Assembly (NCBI GenBank): GCA_027622495.1
Contig: JAQBYL010000302.1
Location: 1-5,542 of the forward strand
From: Pseudomonadota bacterium
GTDB lineage: Bacteria > Pseudomonadota > Gammaproteobacteria > Pseudomonadales > Azotimanducaceae
Reading direction: 5' to 3'
DNA length: 5,542 bases
This document shows positions 1 to 5,522 of this stretch, in pieces (position 1 is the stretch's first letter; each line of letters opens with the position of its first letter). Both the position numbers and the translations under genes were made by a program. The notes under the pieces are model-generated. The model made no database searches, had not been told where the DNA came from, and saw only the letters and a list, made by a program, of their open reading frames with translations.

Positions 1-673
1 CCTTTCTATTGGCATTTACCCTTGGAAATTCCTGTCTGTCGTCGTCCGCCAAGCCCAGGAAACGAAGGACCCCCTCATAGGCGGCGCGCTGATTGCTGGC
101 GAAATCGTCATAGGCAATGAAATGAATGTTTGAGCGCCGGACGACGTTAAGCATTCGCTCCACTTGCGCGCCCAACATGCCAATAGATCGGTAACACAAT
201 AATTTTGGTTCACGGCATGAATCTGGAATGTCTACGCCGCTGGCGCGACGATCTTGCATTGCCCATGCCTGCTGAAAATCTGGTTCGTTTTCATCGAGGA
301 AGAAAAAAAGCTTCTGGTGCAAAGATAGCAACATGTCCGCAGGGTTGCGTAGCATAACGATAAAATGTGCCTCAGGATTGTATGCAAGAATATTTGGAAT
401 AGCTGTTTCCGAGAAAAGGTACCAGACAGACCCCTCACCTCTTAGTCGCCGATTGTCGACTTCACTGTTTGATTTGGCAAAGAAATCGTTCTCGTAGCCT
501 GCTAGATCTCGCGCATGCTGAACCCCGGGCATATCGCTGCAGAAAAATAGGGGTTCCTTCGGGTCTGAGAAATTCACTTGCCCGTGCTCGGCGAGATAAC
601 TGCTCATCGCCGTGGTGCCGCACCTTGGTGCGCCGACAATGAAGAAGTCTGTTTGAGTTGCCCTGCTGGTCAT
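1..673 (-). CDS. sulfotransferase family protein (3' end outside window)
   Basis: Predicted PAPS-dependent sulfotransferase that transfers sulfate to a hydroxyl or amine, probably on a polysaccharide or glycolipid given its neighbour. The frame is open from ATG 673-671 to base 1 with no stop, giving 224 residues, so the C-terminus is cut by the window edge. Residues 10-27 read FFIVGAPRCGTTAMSSYL, the 5'-phosphosulfate-binding loop. K39-E40-P41 is the KEP motif that follows it in carbohydrate sulfotransferases, with K39 the likely catalytic-site lysine. Residues 105-119 (IVMLRNPADMLLSLH) form the 3'-phosphate-binding segment, with R109 and S117 in the expected places. A later YRSIGM...VERML stretch matches the conserved Y..G....L helix of bacterial members. 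No signal peptide or membrane segment is visible, so it is probably cytoplasmic. The start lies 5 bases after the flippase stop codon, indicating one operon. The Shine-Dalgarno is weak (TAGGA close to the ATG). The acceptor cannot be read from sequence. Confidence 0.9.
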   Translation of the reverse strand, partial: MTSRATQTDFFIVGAPRCGTTAMSSYLAEHGQVNFSDPKEPLFFCSDMPGVQHARDLAGYENDFFAKSNSEVDNRRLRGEGSVWYLFSETAIPNILAYNPEAHFIVMLRNPADMLLSLHQKLFFFLDENEPDFQQAWAMQDRRASGVDIPDSCREPKLLCYRSIGMLGAQVERMLNVVRRSNIHFIAYDDFASNQRAAYEGVLRFLGLADDDRQEFPRVNANRK

Positions 674-678
674 CGATC

Positions 679-1992
679 CTACTCAGGCGTCATCTGCGGT
701 CTGGTCGAAAGAATGGACGGATTGACACGCACAAAGCGAATCGATCTGACCAATTGGAGCACATTCCAGAACATCATTGAAATCGTAGCCGCTATCGATG
801 CTCCGAAAGCACCATAAGCAGGTATCAGCACGACGCAGAGAATCATGGAAATCGCGAACGCCATTGACAGCGACTTAAATACGTATGCTTCGTTGCCTGT
901 CATGTTTAACAATAACCCGACAGATCCACAGGCCACGTTTACCAGCTGGCCAATCAGCAAGATCGCAAGCGCCAAGTATGCGCTACAATAAGCGTCGCCG
1001 TAGATGGTTGCGAGCAGCCATTCTCCGCCAATCAGCATCAGAACAACAAATGGTAGGGCCATTATAAAAGCAAATCTTGAAATGCGTTGCATGATGTTCT
1101 GCAGGTCGCCCAGTTTTTGTTCATAGAAAAGTTGCGATACGTAAGGCCCCAGGGTGCTGTTTACGATGGCAATCATTATGGCGAGCAGCAAAGCGATGCT
1201 TTCCGCCGCACGATAAAGGCCTGCTTCTTCGCTAACGCTCATAAAGCCAATGAGGATTAGCGGAAATTTCAGATTCGCAACACTAACCGCTTGAATGAGC
1301 AGATAGTGGCGCCAGGCAGGTTGCCAACTTGCATCCTGAACCGGCGAGACGGGTGTTGTAACTTGTTTCGCGCGAACCTTGCCAGCAGTAAGGGTCCCCA
1401 CGCCAATACTTAAACCGACAGCCGCGGCGAATGCCGCAAGTACATACTCCATCGTTAACAAGTTGGTCAGTAAAAGGCCAAGAACCAAGGTGAGGTAGAT
1501 TGTGGGCAGAACCAGCCAATCGAAGAGCTGGGCAAGCACCACTCTTTTCAGACCTTGCAGGATGCCTGTCACTCGTGCGCCTCCAGCCCACATTGGGACC
1601 AGCGCCGCTGCTAAGAAGTAGGGGACCGCGTCTGCCCAAGATTTCTCAATACCAAACCATAGCGCAGTGACTAGTGCGATAAGACAGCCCAGCGTGGCCC
1701 ACAATCGCGCTTGACCGGCGGACCATTGCCACGCTCCAACAAGCAGGTTATGAGTGCTGGGTCGATCATATGCAGCGGTGAAGCGTACTAAAAATGCGAC
1801 GGCAGCACCGTTAGATGGAATTGAAAGCACGCTTGCGAGGGCAAGCACGAACGCGAGTTGTCCATAGTCACTCGGACCGATGGCACGGGCAACGATGATT
1901 GAACTCAGAGTCGAAAGTACAAGAGCGATACCCCTGAGCAAGGCAAGGCCTGTCAAGCCGGATCTAAGTCTGCTACCAAGCGTAGCTGTCAA
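679..1992 (-). CDS. polysaccharide flippase, Wzx/PST type (MOP superfamily)
   Basis: Membrane transporter of the polysaccharide-transport group, which flips undecaprenyl-linked oligosaccharide units across the inner membrane for O-antigen, capsule or exopolysaccharide assembly. The N-terminal segment with hydrophobic helix, then ARAIGPSDYGQLAF, is the characteristic start of this family. About 12 hydrophobic segments alternate with short charged loops, and the length (437-443 residues) is usual for Wzx. The open frame extends to GTG at 2010-2008, but that codon has no ribosome binding site. TTG at 1992-1990 is preceded by AAAGGGG (2006-2000) at 7-base spacing, so I prefer the TTG, giving 437 residues beginning (M)TATLGSRLRS. 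It is the upstream member of an operon with the sulfotransferase. Its leader is interrupted about 100 bases upstream by an IS6 element, so its native promoter may be lost or altered. Family assignment is firm; the transported glycan is unknown. Confidence 0.88.
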   Translation of the reverse strand: MTATLGSRLRSGLTGLALLRGIALVLSTLSSIIVARAIGPSDYGQLAFVLALASVLSIPSNGAAVAFLVRFTAAYDRPSTHNLLVGAWQWSAGQARLWATLGCLIALVTALWFGIEKSWADAVPYFLAAALVPMWAGGARVTGILQGLKRVVLAQLFDWLVLPTIYLTLVLGLLLTNLLTMEYVLAAFAAAVGLSIGVGTLTAGKVRAKQVTTPVSPVQDASWQPAWRHYLLIQAVSVANLKFPLILIGFMSVSEEAGLYRAAESIALLLAIMIAIVNSTLGPYVSQLFYEQKLGDLQNIMQRISRFAFIMALPFVVLMLIGGEWLLATIYGDAYCSAYLALAILLIGQLVNVACGSVGLLLNMTGNEAYVFKSLSMAFAISMILCVVLIPAYGAFGASIAATISMMFWNVLQLVRSIRFVRVNPSILSTRPQMTPE

Positions 1993-1999
1993 ATTGAAG

Positions 2000-2006
2000 C
2001 CCCTTT
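2000..2006 (-). promoter_or_regulatory. ribosome binding site that selects a TTG start for the flippase
   Basis: On the minus strand AAAGGGG lies 7 bases before TTG 1992-1990. The competing GTG at 2010 has only CTAACAGCTGACG before it, which is not complementary to the 16S rRNA tail. The motif sits inside the longer reading frame, so it decides between the two starts. Confidence 0.55.
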
Positions 2007-2010
2007 GCAC

Positions 2011-2111
2011 CGTCAGCTGTTAGTGAAAATCTTCCAAGTAAGGATTGATTCTATAACGTAAACGGCACACCAGAGCCGTATCTGGATCACAAGCTAGATC
2101 TGGGGCGCAGC
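2011..2111. other. leader between the flippase and the IS6 element
   Basis: About 100 bases without a coding frame I can support. Reading toward the flippase there is a TATAGA near 2050 that could be a -10 box, but no good -35 lies at a normal distance. ACGGC (2062-2066) and GCCGT (2075-2079) could form a 5-bp hairpin with an 8-base loop. The segment ends abruptly at the left inverted repeat of the IS, so whatever controlled the operon further upstream is missing. Confidence 0.4.
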
Positions 2112-2130
2112 GGGTACTGACAAATTAAAT
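2112..2130 (+). repeat. left terminal inverted repeat of the IS6 element
   Basis: GGGTACTGACAAATTAAAT matches the inverted right end at 18 of 19 positions. The agreement stops on the outside (C at 2111 against G for the right end), which fixes the element boundary at 2112. Confidence 0.9.
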
Positions 2131-2152
2131 AGCTTTGAGGCAGCATGTCGAG

Positions 2153-2797
2153 ATGAAAAACATCTATAAACGACATCGCTTGCCGCCTTCGATCATCCAA
2201 TATGCAGTTTGGCTCTACTATCGGTTCAATCTCAGTATTCGAGATATTGAAGATTTGTTGGCTGAGCGAAATATCAACGTCAGCTACGAATCGATTCGAC
2301 TCTGGGTGAATAAATTCGGACCAGAATTTGCGTATCGGCTGAAGCGAAGGCATCAAGGGTTTGGTGATACTTACTTTTTGGACGAAGTATTCGTAAAGAT
2401 CCGTGGCAAACAGCATTACCTCTGGCGCGCTGTTGATCAAGATGGCGAAGTCGTCGATGTCTATTTGCAAGAACGAAGAGATGCCAAGGCAGCGAAACGA
2501 TTCTTCCAACGTTTTATTAAAGCAGGTGGTGCCGCGCACCGATCATTGATCCCAGGTGCCTGCCACAATACACAACACTACGCCAACAATCGAGCCGAGC
2601 TATCGCATCAACCCACCCGTGTTCGAGAAAGAGGCATGCGACATTTCAAATCGATCACCCAGGCACAGCGATTTCTGGAATGCCATGCCGCAGTCTACAA
2701 TCTGTTCAATCTTCACCGACACTCTCTTTCCAGGCGTTTCTTTAAACTATTTCGCATACGATCATTCGCAACATGGGATGTGATTACAGTACCTTAA
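2153..2797 (+). CDS. IS6-family DDE transposase missing the second catalytic Asp
   Basis: Transposase for replicative transposition of the surrounding element. The N-terminal part has the family's helix-turn-helix (about residues 26-55, through VSYESIRLWVNKFG). The RNase H-like core begins with the first catalytic aspartate in FLDEVFVKIRGKQHYLWRAVD (D77). The catalytic glutamate is in YANNRAELSHQPTR (E149). Between D110 and E149 there is no aspartate at all: FIKAGG runs straight into AAHRSLIP, where relatives have about 20 more residues including the VTDKL motif. The frame stays open, giving 214 residues against about 230-240 for the family. I infer an in-frame deletion and an inactive enzyme. 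ATG 2153 is chosen because it precedes MKNIYKRHRLPPSII, the normal start. An upstream in-frame TTG (2135) is less likely. GAG lies just before the start, a poor ribosome site. Confidence 0.88.
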   Translation: MKNIYKRHRLPPSIIQYAVWLYYRFNLSIRDIEDLLAERNINVSYESIRLWVNKFGPEFAYRLKRRHQGFGDTYFLDEVFVKIRGKQHYLWRAVDQDGEVVDVYLQERRDAKAAKRFFQRFIKAGGAAHRSLIPGACHNTQHYANNRAELSHQPTRVRERGMRHFKSITQAQRFLECHAAVYNLFNLHRHSLSRRFFKLFRIRSFATWDVITVP

Positions 2798-2831
2798 ACG
2801 AGCATTTGGTCAGAGATTGGCCCATGCGAAA

Positions 2832-2850
2832 ATTTAACTTGTCAGTACCC
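2832..2850 (-). repeat. right terminal inverted repeat of the IS6 element
   Basis: Read outward-in on the minus strand it is GGGTACTGACAAGTTAAAT, differing from the left repeat only at position 13 (G for A). It abuts the IS110 remnant with no intervening base that can be assigned to either. Confidence 0.9.
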
Positions 2851-2992
2851 CTTCTCGAGTTGGCTTACCAGTCCCTTCAACGTCGGACGAGCACGAAAGT
2901 CCAATACCTCACCCGTTGTCTTGTCCAGTGTGCGGACCGTGGTACTGCACATCGTCGACATCGATCCCAACATAAACTACATTCTGATTCAT
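2851..2992 (-). pseudogene. IS110-family transposase, N-terminal remnant, frameshifted and truncated
   Basis: The minus strand from ATG 2992-2990 reads MNQNVVYVGIDVDDVQYHG, the start of an IS110-family DEDD recombinase; the D in GIDVDD is the first residue of its RuvC-like catalytic tetrad. After about base 2939 the reading continues one frame over as RTLDKTTGEVLDF followed by RPTLKGLVSQLEK, which is what follows in related transposases. In the original frame a TGA appears at 2911-2909. The net change is one extra base near CACGGTCCGCACACTG. Homology ends exactly at 2851, where the IS6 right repeat begins, so only about 47 of roughly 300-400 residues survive. It cannot be functional. Its ribosome site and leader are intact upstream. 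Confidence 0.82.
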
Positions 2993-2998
2993 AGACGT

Positions 2999-3003
2999 CT
3001 CCT
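2999..3003 (-). promoter_or_regulatory. ribosome binding site of the IS110 transposase remnant
   Basis: AGGAG on the minus strand, 6 bases before ATG 2992-2990. It is a near-consensus site and confirms which ATG started the original IS110 protein. Confidence 0.75.
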
Positions 3004-3102
3004 GTTTTGTATTCAGTGGACTATTAACCACTTGAGGTATCCATCTACGATGGTAGCCCTCGAGTCAAGACGGGGGCGTCTATATCTTCTATCCTCTTGA
3101 CT
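3004..3102 (-). ncRNA. candidate IS110 bridge-RNA region (5' leader of the element)
   Basis: In IS110-group elements the non-coding end upstream of the recombinase encodes a structured bridge RNA whose loops pair with donor and target DNA. Here that leader is present and, read 5' to 3' on the minus strand, holds three hairpins in a row. AGTCAAGA/TCTTGACT (3102-3095 with 3070-3063) encloses an alternative AGACG-CCCC-CGTCT hairpin. CCATC/GATGG (3053-3041) has a 3-base loop. AGTGG/CCACT (3032-3015) has an 8-base loop. The assignment rests on position relative to the recombinase and on these stems; I could not fold the RNA or find the donor and target guides. The 5' limit and the true IS end are uncertain. 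With the recombinase destroyed it would act only with a recombinase from elsewhere. Confidence 0.4.
3063..3102. repeat. inverted repeat near the IS110 end
   Basis: AGTCAAGA at 3063-3070 and TCTTGACT at 3095-3102 are perfect 8-base complements separated by 24 bases. The left arm overlaps a second hairpin (AGACG, GGGG, CGTCT), so two mutually exclusive structures are possible. The right arm supplies the -35 box of the plus-strand promoter described next. Confidence 0.6.
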
Positions 3103-3127
3103 GAACATTTGCATTTTTGTCTATACT
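3097..3127 (+). promoter_or_regulatory. sigma70-like promoter ahead of the dioxygenase
   Basis: TTGACT (3097-3102) and TATACT (3122-3127) each differ from the consensus -35 and -10 boxes at one base. The spacing is 19 bases, slightly long; shifting the -10 by one or two bases shortens it to 17-18 with a poorer match. Transcription would begin near 3134, about 20 bases before ATG 3154. The -35 lies in the terminal inverted repeat of the IS110 remnant, so the promoter may be IS-supplied or formed at the IS junction. Confidence 0.45.
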
Positions 3128-3153
3128 CGAAAGCTCCGTTTCTGTCGAGTCTG

Positions 3154-4449
3154 ATGATGGTAGAGGCCTCTCCTGTTCCGATCGAGTTCCTTCCCGAGAG
3201 TGTGGCGGTGCTGTCTGACAGCGCATCGCAAATGACCGATGCGCGGTGGTTCGCCAACGGCGAACCGTTCCGTTCGATGCACAAGAACAATCCCTGGCTG
3301 CGACCCCCGGTAGGGGGCAATGGTGTTGCTGCCACCCGGCCGGACGGATCGCTCACCGAGCGTTTTCGGTGTCCGCTGTATGAAGCAGGTCGTGGCGCGG
3401 AGGGCGGTGGTCTGAACGGTACTCCCTATTACGACACCACGGTCGCGCGCAAGCACAACTACTGGAAGCAGTTCAATGATCTGCCGCGAGAGACCAAGGA
3501 CATCAACCGTGCCCGCCTGGACCTGCAGAAGTACGGCTACTGCCTTATCGAAGACGCCATGAGTCCGTATCAATGTACCTACATGCGCAACCGTCTGGAA
3601 GAACAGGCGGAAGCAGAGCGCGAATGCGGTTTGGCAGACATGTCGCCGCACTTCCATATCATGTGGACCCTGGTGAACAAGGGTGACTGTTTCGCCAAGT
3701 GCATCGAGTTCAGTCCGGAGTGGGTGCAGGGTGGTCCGCTGATCGAGCAACTCAACAACGAAATGCTGGGACCTAACCACTACGCCTATTCATTTGCATC
3801 AAACATAGCCCGTCCCGGAAGTTACCCGCAGAATCTGCACCAGGACTCAGGCGCGATCCATCCGATTCAGACACCACATGCGCCGGTACTGGTCAACACC
3901 GTTTACATCATGCAGGATGTCGGCGACGTGAATGGCGGCACTCTGGTGATCCCTACCAGTCACAGAATTGTCTCGTCAGTGGCCCCAGGTGAGGAAGTGG
4001 GTCCACTGCCACCGGCTGTCAACGTCGAGGCCAGAGGCGGCACCGTGATGCTGATGGATGGGCGGTTGTTGCACGGCACCGGGGTGAATCACACCGATGA
4101 CTGGCGCTATATCATGACCAACTCCAACGTCAAACCGTGGATGCGGCAACAGGAAAACTGGCAACTTTCAGTCGATCCGGAGGTGCTCGCCACCGCCTCC
4201 GACAAGCTGCTGCGGAGGATGGGGTTCTATTCGTCCGGCCTGATCGAAATCGGTTCGTACTCGGGGCCAAAGACTACCGTCGCCGTGCGGATGGCCATGG
4301 AGTCGGGGTCGTATCGTCGGATCCGCGAACTGGCAACGCCGGTGCCTCAGGAAGTAAAGGAAGGACTGACTATTTACCAGATGAAACAAAGGATCGAAGC
4401 TGCGCGGGCAGCCAAAGTCAGCGAGCCACAACCCGAGCGCCCGTACTGA
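3154..4449 (+). CDS. phytanoyl-CoA dioxygenase (PhyH) family Fe(II)/2-oxoglutarate oxygenase
   Basis: Predicted cytoplasmic non-haem iron oxygenase that couples 2-oxoglutarate decarboxylation to hydroxylation of an unidentified small molecule. From ATG 3154 it has 431 residues. The PhyH fold begins near residue 117 (NRARLDLQKYGYCLIEDAMS). The iron ligands are H229 and D231 in NLHQDSGAIH and H307 in GRLLHGTGVNH; R318 in DDWRYIM is the expected 2-oxoglutarate carboxylate anchor. GGTLVIPTSHR is also typical of the family. All ligands are present, so activity is plausible. Residues 1-95 resemble nothing I know and are longer than most PhyH proteins have. The reading frame opens at TTG 3097, but that codon is the promoter's -35 box. 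ATG 3154 or 3157 has only GAG as a ribosome site; ATG 3232 and 3277 are alternatives. Its base composition is richer in G and C than the left half of the window. It stands alone, with remnants on both sides. Confidence 0.88.
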   Translation: MMVEASPVPIEFLPESVAVLSDSASQMTDARWFANGEPFRSMHKNNPWLRPPVGGNGVAATRPDGSLTERFRCPLYEAGRGAEGGGLNGTPYYDTTVARKHNYWKQFNDLPRETKDINRARLDLQKYGYCLIEDAMSPYQCTYMRNRLEEQAEAERECGLADMSPHFHIMWTLVNKGDCFAKCIEFSPEWVQGGPLIEQLNNEMLGPNHYAYSFASNIARPGSYPQNLHQDSGAIHPIQTPHAPVLVNTVYIMQDVGDVNGGTLVIPTSHRIVSSVAPGEEVGPLPPAVNVEARGGTVMLMDGRLLHGTGVNHTDDWRYIMTNSNVKPWMRQQENWQLSVDPEVLATASDKLLRRMGFYSSGLIEIGSYSGPKTTVAVRMAMESGSYRRIRELATPVPQEVKEGLTIYQMKQRIEAARAAKVSEPQPERPY

Positions 4450-4493
4450 CGGATTAGCTCGACTTTACAGGGCAATGCCTTCCTGCACGGTAA

Positions 4494-4512
4494 TGCACGC
4501 GGTAGGCGTGCA
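4494..4512 (+). terminator. possible terminator hairpin after the dioxygenase
   Basis: TGCACGC and GCGTGCA form a perfect 7-bp stem around the loop GGTAG, 45 bases past the dioxygenase stop. No run of T follows, so it is not a standard intrinsic terminator. It may instead be a structure near the broken end of the chrA remnant. Confidence 0.3.
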
Positions 4513-4539
4513 CTGATCCAGATGATCGCTATCTGCGCA

Positions 4540-4768
4540 AAACCATGGTGTAGTTCAGTGCGTGCGGAAAGCGCCGCTCCGAGATCCAGTGCCACCGCGG
4601 CACCAACTCCTCGTGCATTAATGCAATTTGTCCGGCAGGGCCCCCGAAACTGATGAAGCCAAGCTTCAGCCAATAACGTACCGCGGTGCGAAAGGGCGCC
4701 GGTTCAGGCTGGTCATGCGGAACAAGGACAGACAGGTGGGCACACTCCGGGAGCGGCCTATGATCCAC
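4540..4768 (-). pseudogene. chrA: ChrA-type chromate transporter, N-terminal fragment
   Basis: The intact protein would be an inner-membrane chromate efflux transporter of the CHR family, roughly 390-450 residues. The minus strand from GTG 4768-4766 gives 79 codons. Residues 27-72 include RYWLKLGFISFGGPAGQIAL, then MHEELVPRWHWISERRF and HALNYTMVL, the highly conserved first part of ChrA. Relatives continue with PGPEAQQLA, but here the sequence turns to RR and TAG (4531-4529), so homology stops near 4543. Nothing downstream to the dioxygenase stop resembles more ChrA. The gene is a remnant in opposite orientation to its neighbours. Its GTG start overlaps, on the other strand, the best start of the secreted-protein remnant, so at least one of these two starts is probably not the ancestral one. 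Confidence 0.75.
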
Positions 4769-5190
4769 GTTTCCCCGACCGAAACGTACGTGCCCTCGTG
4801 TGACTGCACGTCATTGTCTTTGTTAGCTTTGCGTAGGAAAAATTTATCGCTGCTGCTCGTCTGTCTTGCCTTACCTGTGTTTGCAACGAGTGAGCCCCCT
4901 GACCGGGATCAGTCCATCAATCCTGACACCGGGCTGGTATACATTCCCGGCATGGAGAGTCTGCAACCCTACAGCACCGATCCCGAGTTCAAATATGTAT
5001 CCGGCAAACACTGGAACTGCACTTTCGATGGGTCTTGAGCAAGGAAGGGCCTATTTCAACATTCACGAGGGCGGCTGGTCGTATGAAACAAACACTGAAT
5101 GTAACAACAGTATGACGTGAGTGGACGATGAGACGTTCACACAATGCGAAACGCCAAGGTGAGACGCTGGTGACGTCCGGAGCAATCGTG
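4760..5190 (+). pseudogene. secreted protein remnant with a PQQ-dehydrogenase-like stretch, frameshifted
   Basis: ATG 4760 has GGGAG six bases before it and opens a 92-codon frame to TGA 5036-5038. It contains a signal-peptide-like stretch (RRKNLSLLLVCLALPVFA, then TSEPP), implying export. Next comes INPDTGLVYIPGMESLQPYS followed by DPEFKY, which resembles a strand of PQQ-dependent alcohol dehydrogenases (their NP.TGLVYIP..E motif); this assignment is tentative. Coding-like sequence then continues in another frame (GLEQGRAYFNIHEGGWSYET to TGA 5118), passes that stop as VDDETFTQCETPR to TGA 5160, and shifts again to RQGETLVTSGAIV ending at TAA 5191. The shifts and stops suggest decay. A signal peptide directly next to a motif normally found deep inside a 550-700-residue enzyme suggests a large internal deletion, or a different small secreted protein that I do not recognise. 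TTG 4829 is an alternative start. Confidence 0.4.
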
Positions 5191-5522
5191 TAATCAATCG
5201 GGCCTACTATGTGGGTTTTCAGCCGCACAACTGTTATGGACCGATCTGCACGATGGCCTCTCTGCAGGTGGATGCGTGCACTCCGAACTTCATGATCCAG
5301 GAGGGTGGCATCACACCCTGGTTCGCCGATGCGGTCATCGGAGATTTTCCGAAACAAAAAGGCGGTTACCTGCCAGTGCCGATGGCACCTGGTTTAGGCG
5401 TCGACATGAATGAGGAGTGGATCCGTGCACATCCCTGGAAAGAAGGCCAGGAGGAGATACCGTGGAAGCCGGTTTATGCGCCCACCGCAACGCCCGCCAT
5501 GCAGCACACAACCTGGGTTTAA
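5190..5522 (+). pseudogene. mandelate racemase / enolase-superfamily enzyme, C-terminal fragment
   Basis: From about base 5202 the frame reads AYYVGFQPHNCYGPICTMAS, LQVDACTPNFMIQEGG, then GGYLPVPMAPGLGVDMNEEW and a short tail to TAA 5520-5522. This is the last part of the TIM barrel and the C-terminal segment of mandelate racemase/muconate-lactonizing-type enzymes (acid-sugar dehydratases and related). H in QPHN and E in MIQEGG correspond to the late catalytic-site His and Glu of the family. The N-terminal capping domain and the metal-binding Asp/Glu/Glu strands, about 270 residues, are absent. The frame is closed upstream by TGA at 5160-5162, leaving only a GTG (5211) or GTA-preceded region and no ribosome site. 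It is therefore a gene end without a beginning, and it shares its frame with the preceding secreted-protein remnant. Confidence 0.75.

Larger units (their letters stand above)
2112..2850 (+). mobile_element. IS6-family insertion sequence, complete ends, internal deletion
   Basis: A 739-bp element bounded by 19-bp terminal inverted repeats beginning GGGTACTGACAA, with one transposase gene filling the interior. This layout, the terminal sequence and the transposase type are those of the IS6 family (proteobacterial, IS240-like branch). Family members are normally around 790-820 bp. The shortfall agrees with the stretch missing from the transposase. The 8 bases outside each end differ (GGCGCAGC at 2104-2111, CTTCTCGA at 2851-2858), so there is no target-site duplication. 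That is common when an IS6 copy has taken part in a deletion or cointegrate event. The right flank is a piece of an IS110 element. Confidence 0.9.

Noticed and set aside
1283..1639. Open frame inside the flippase, other frame
   Set aside because: Overlaps a well-supported membrane protein and has no hydrophobic or domain pattern of its own.
2041..2111. Repeated ATCTGG motifs and a small hairpin in the flippase leader as an operator
   Set aside because: The repeats are short and the hairpin stem is 5 bp. Such patterns are expected by chance in 100 bases.
2087..2539. Minus-strand open frame of 150 codons over the IS6 element
   Set aside because: It is antisense to the IS6 transposase and crosses the left inverted repeat. 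No family resemblance.
3004..3102. CRISPR-like or toxin-antitoxin RNA interpretation of the hairpins
   Set aside because: There are no direct repeats with spacers and no partner protein gene. Position just before an IS110 recombinase start explains the structure better.
3121..3780. Long minus-strand open frame (219 codons) opposite the dioxygenase
   Set aside because: It lies antisense to a gene with all its catalytic motifs, in GC-rich sequence where the opposite strand is often open. It has no recognisable domain and is Arg/His-rich, as expected for a shadow.
4374..4673. Minus-strand open frame spanning the dioxygenase end and the chrA remnant
   Set aside because: It runs out of frame through the ChrA homology and into the dioxygenase tail. 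The part near 4455-4545 could not be matched to ChrA or anything else.
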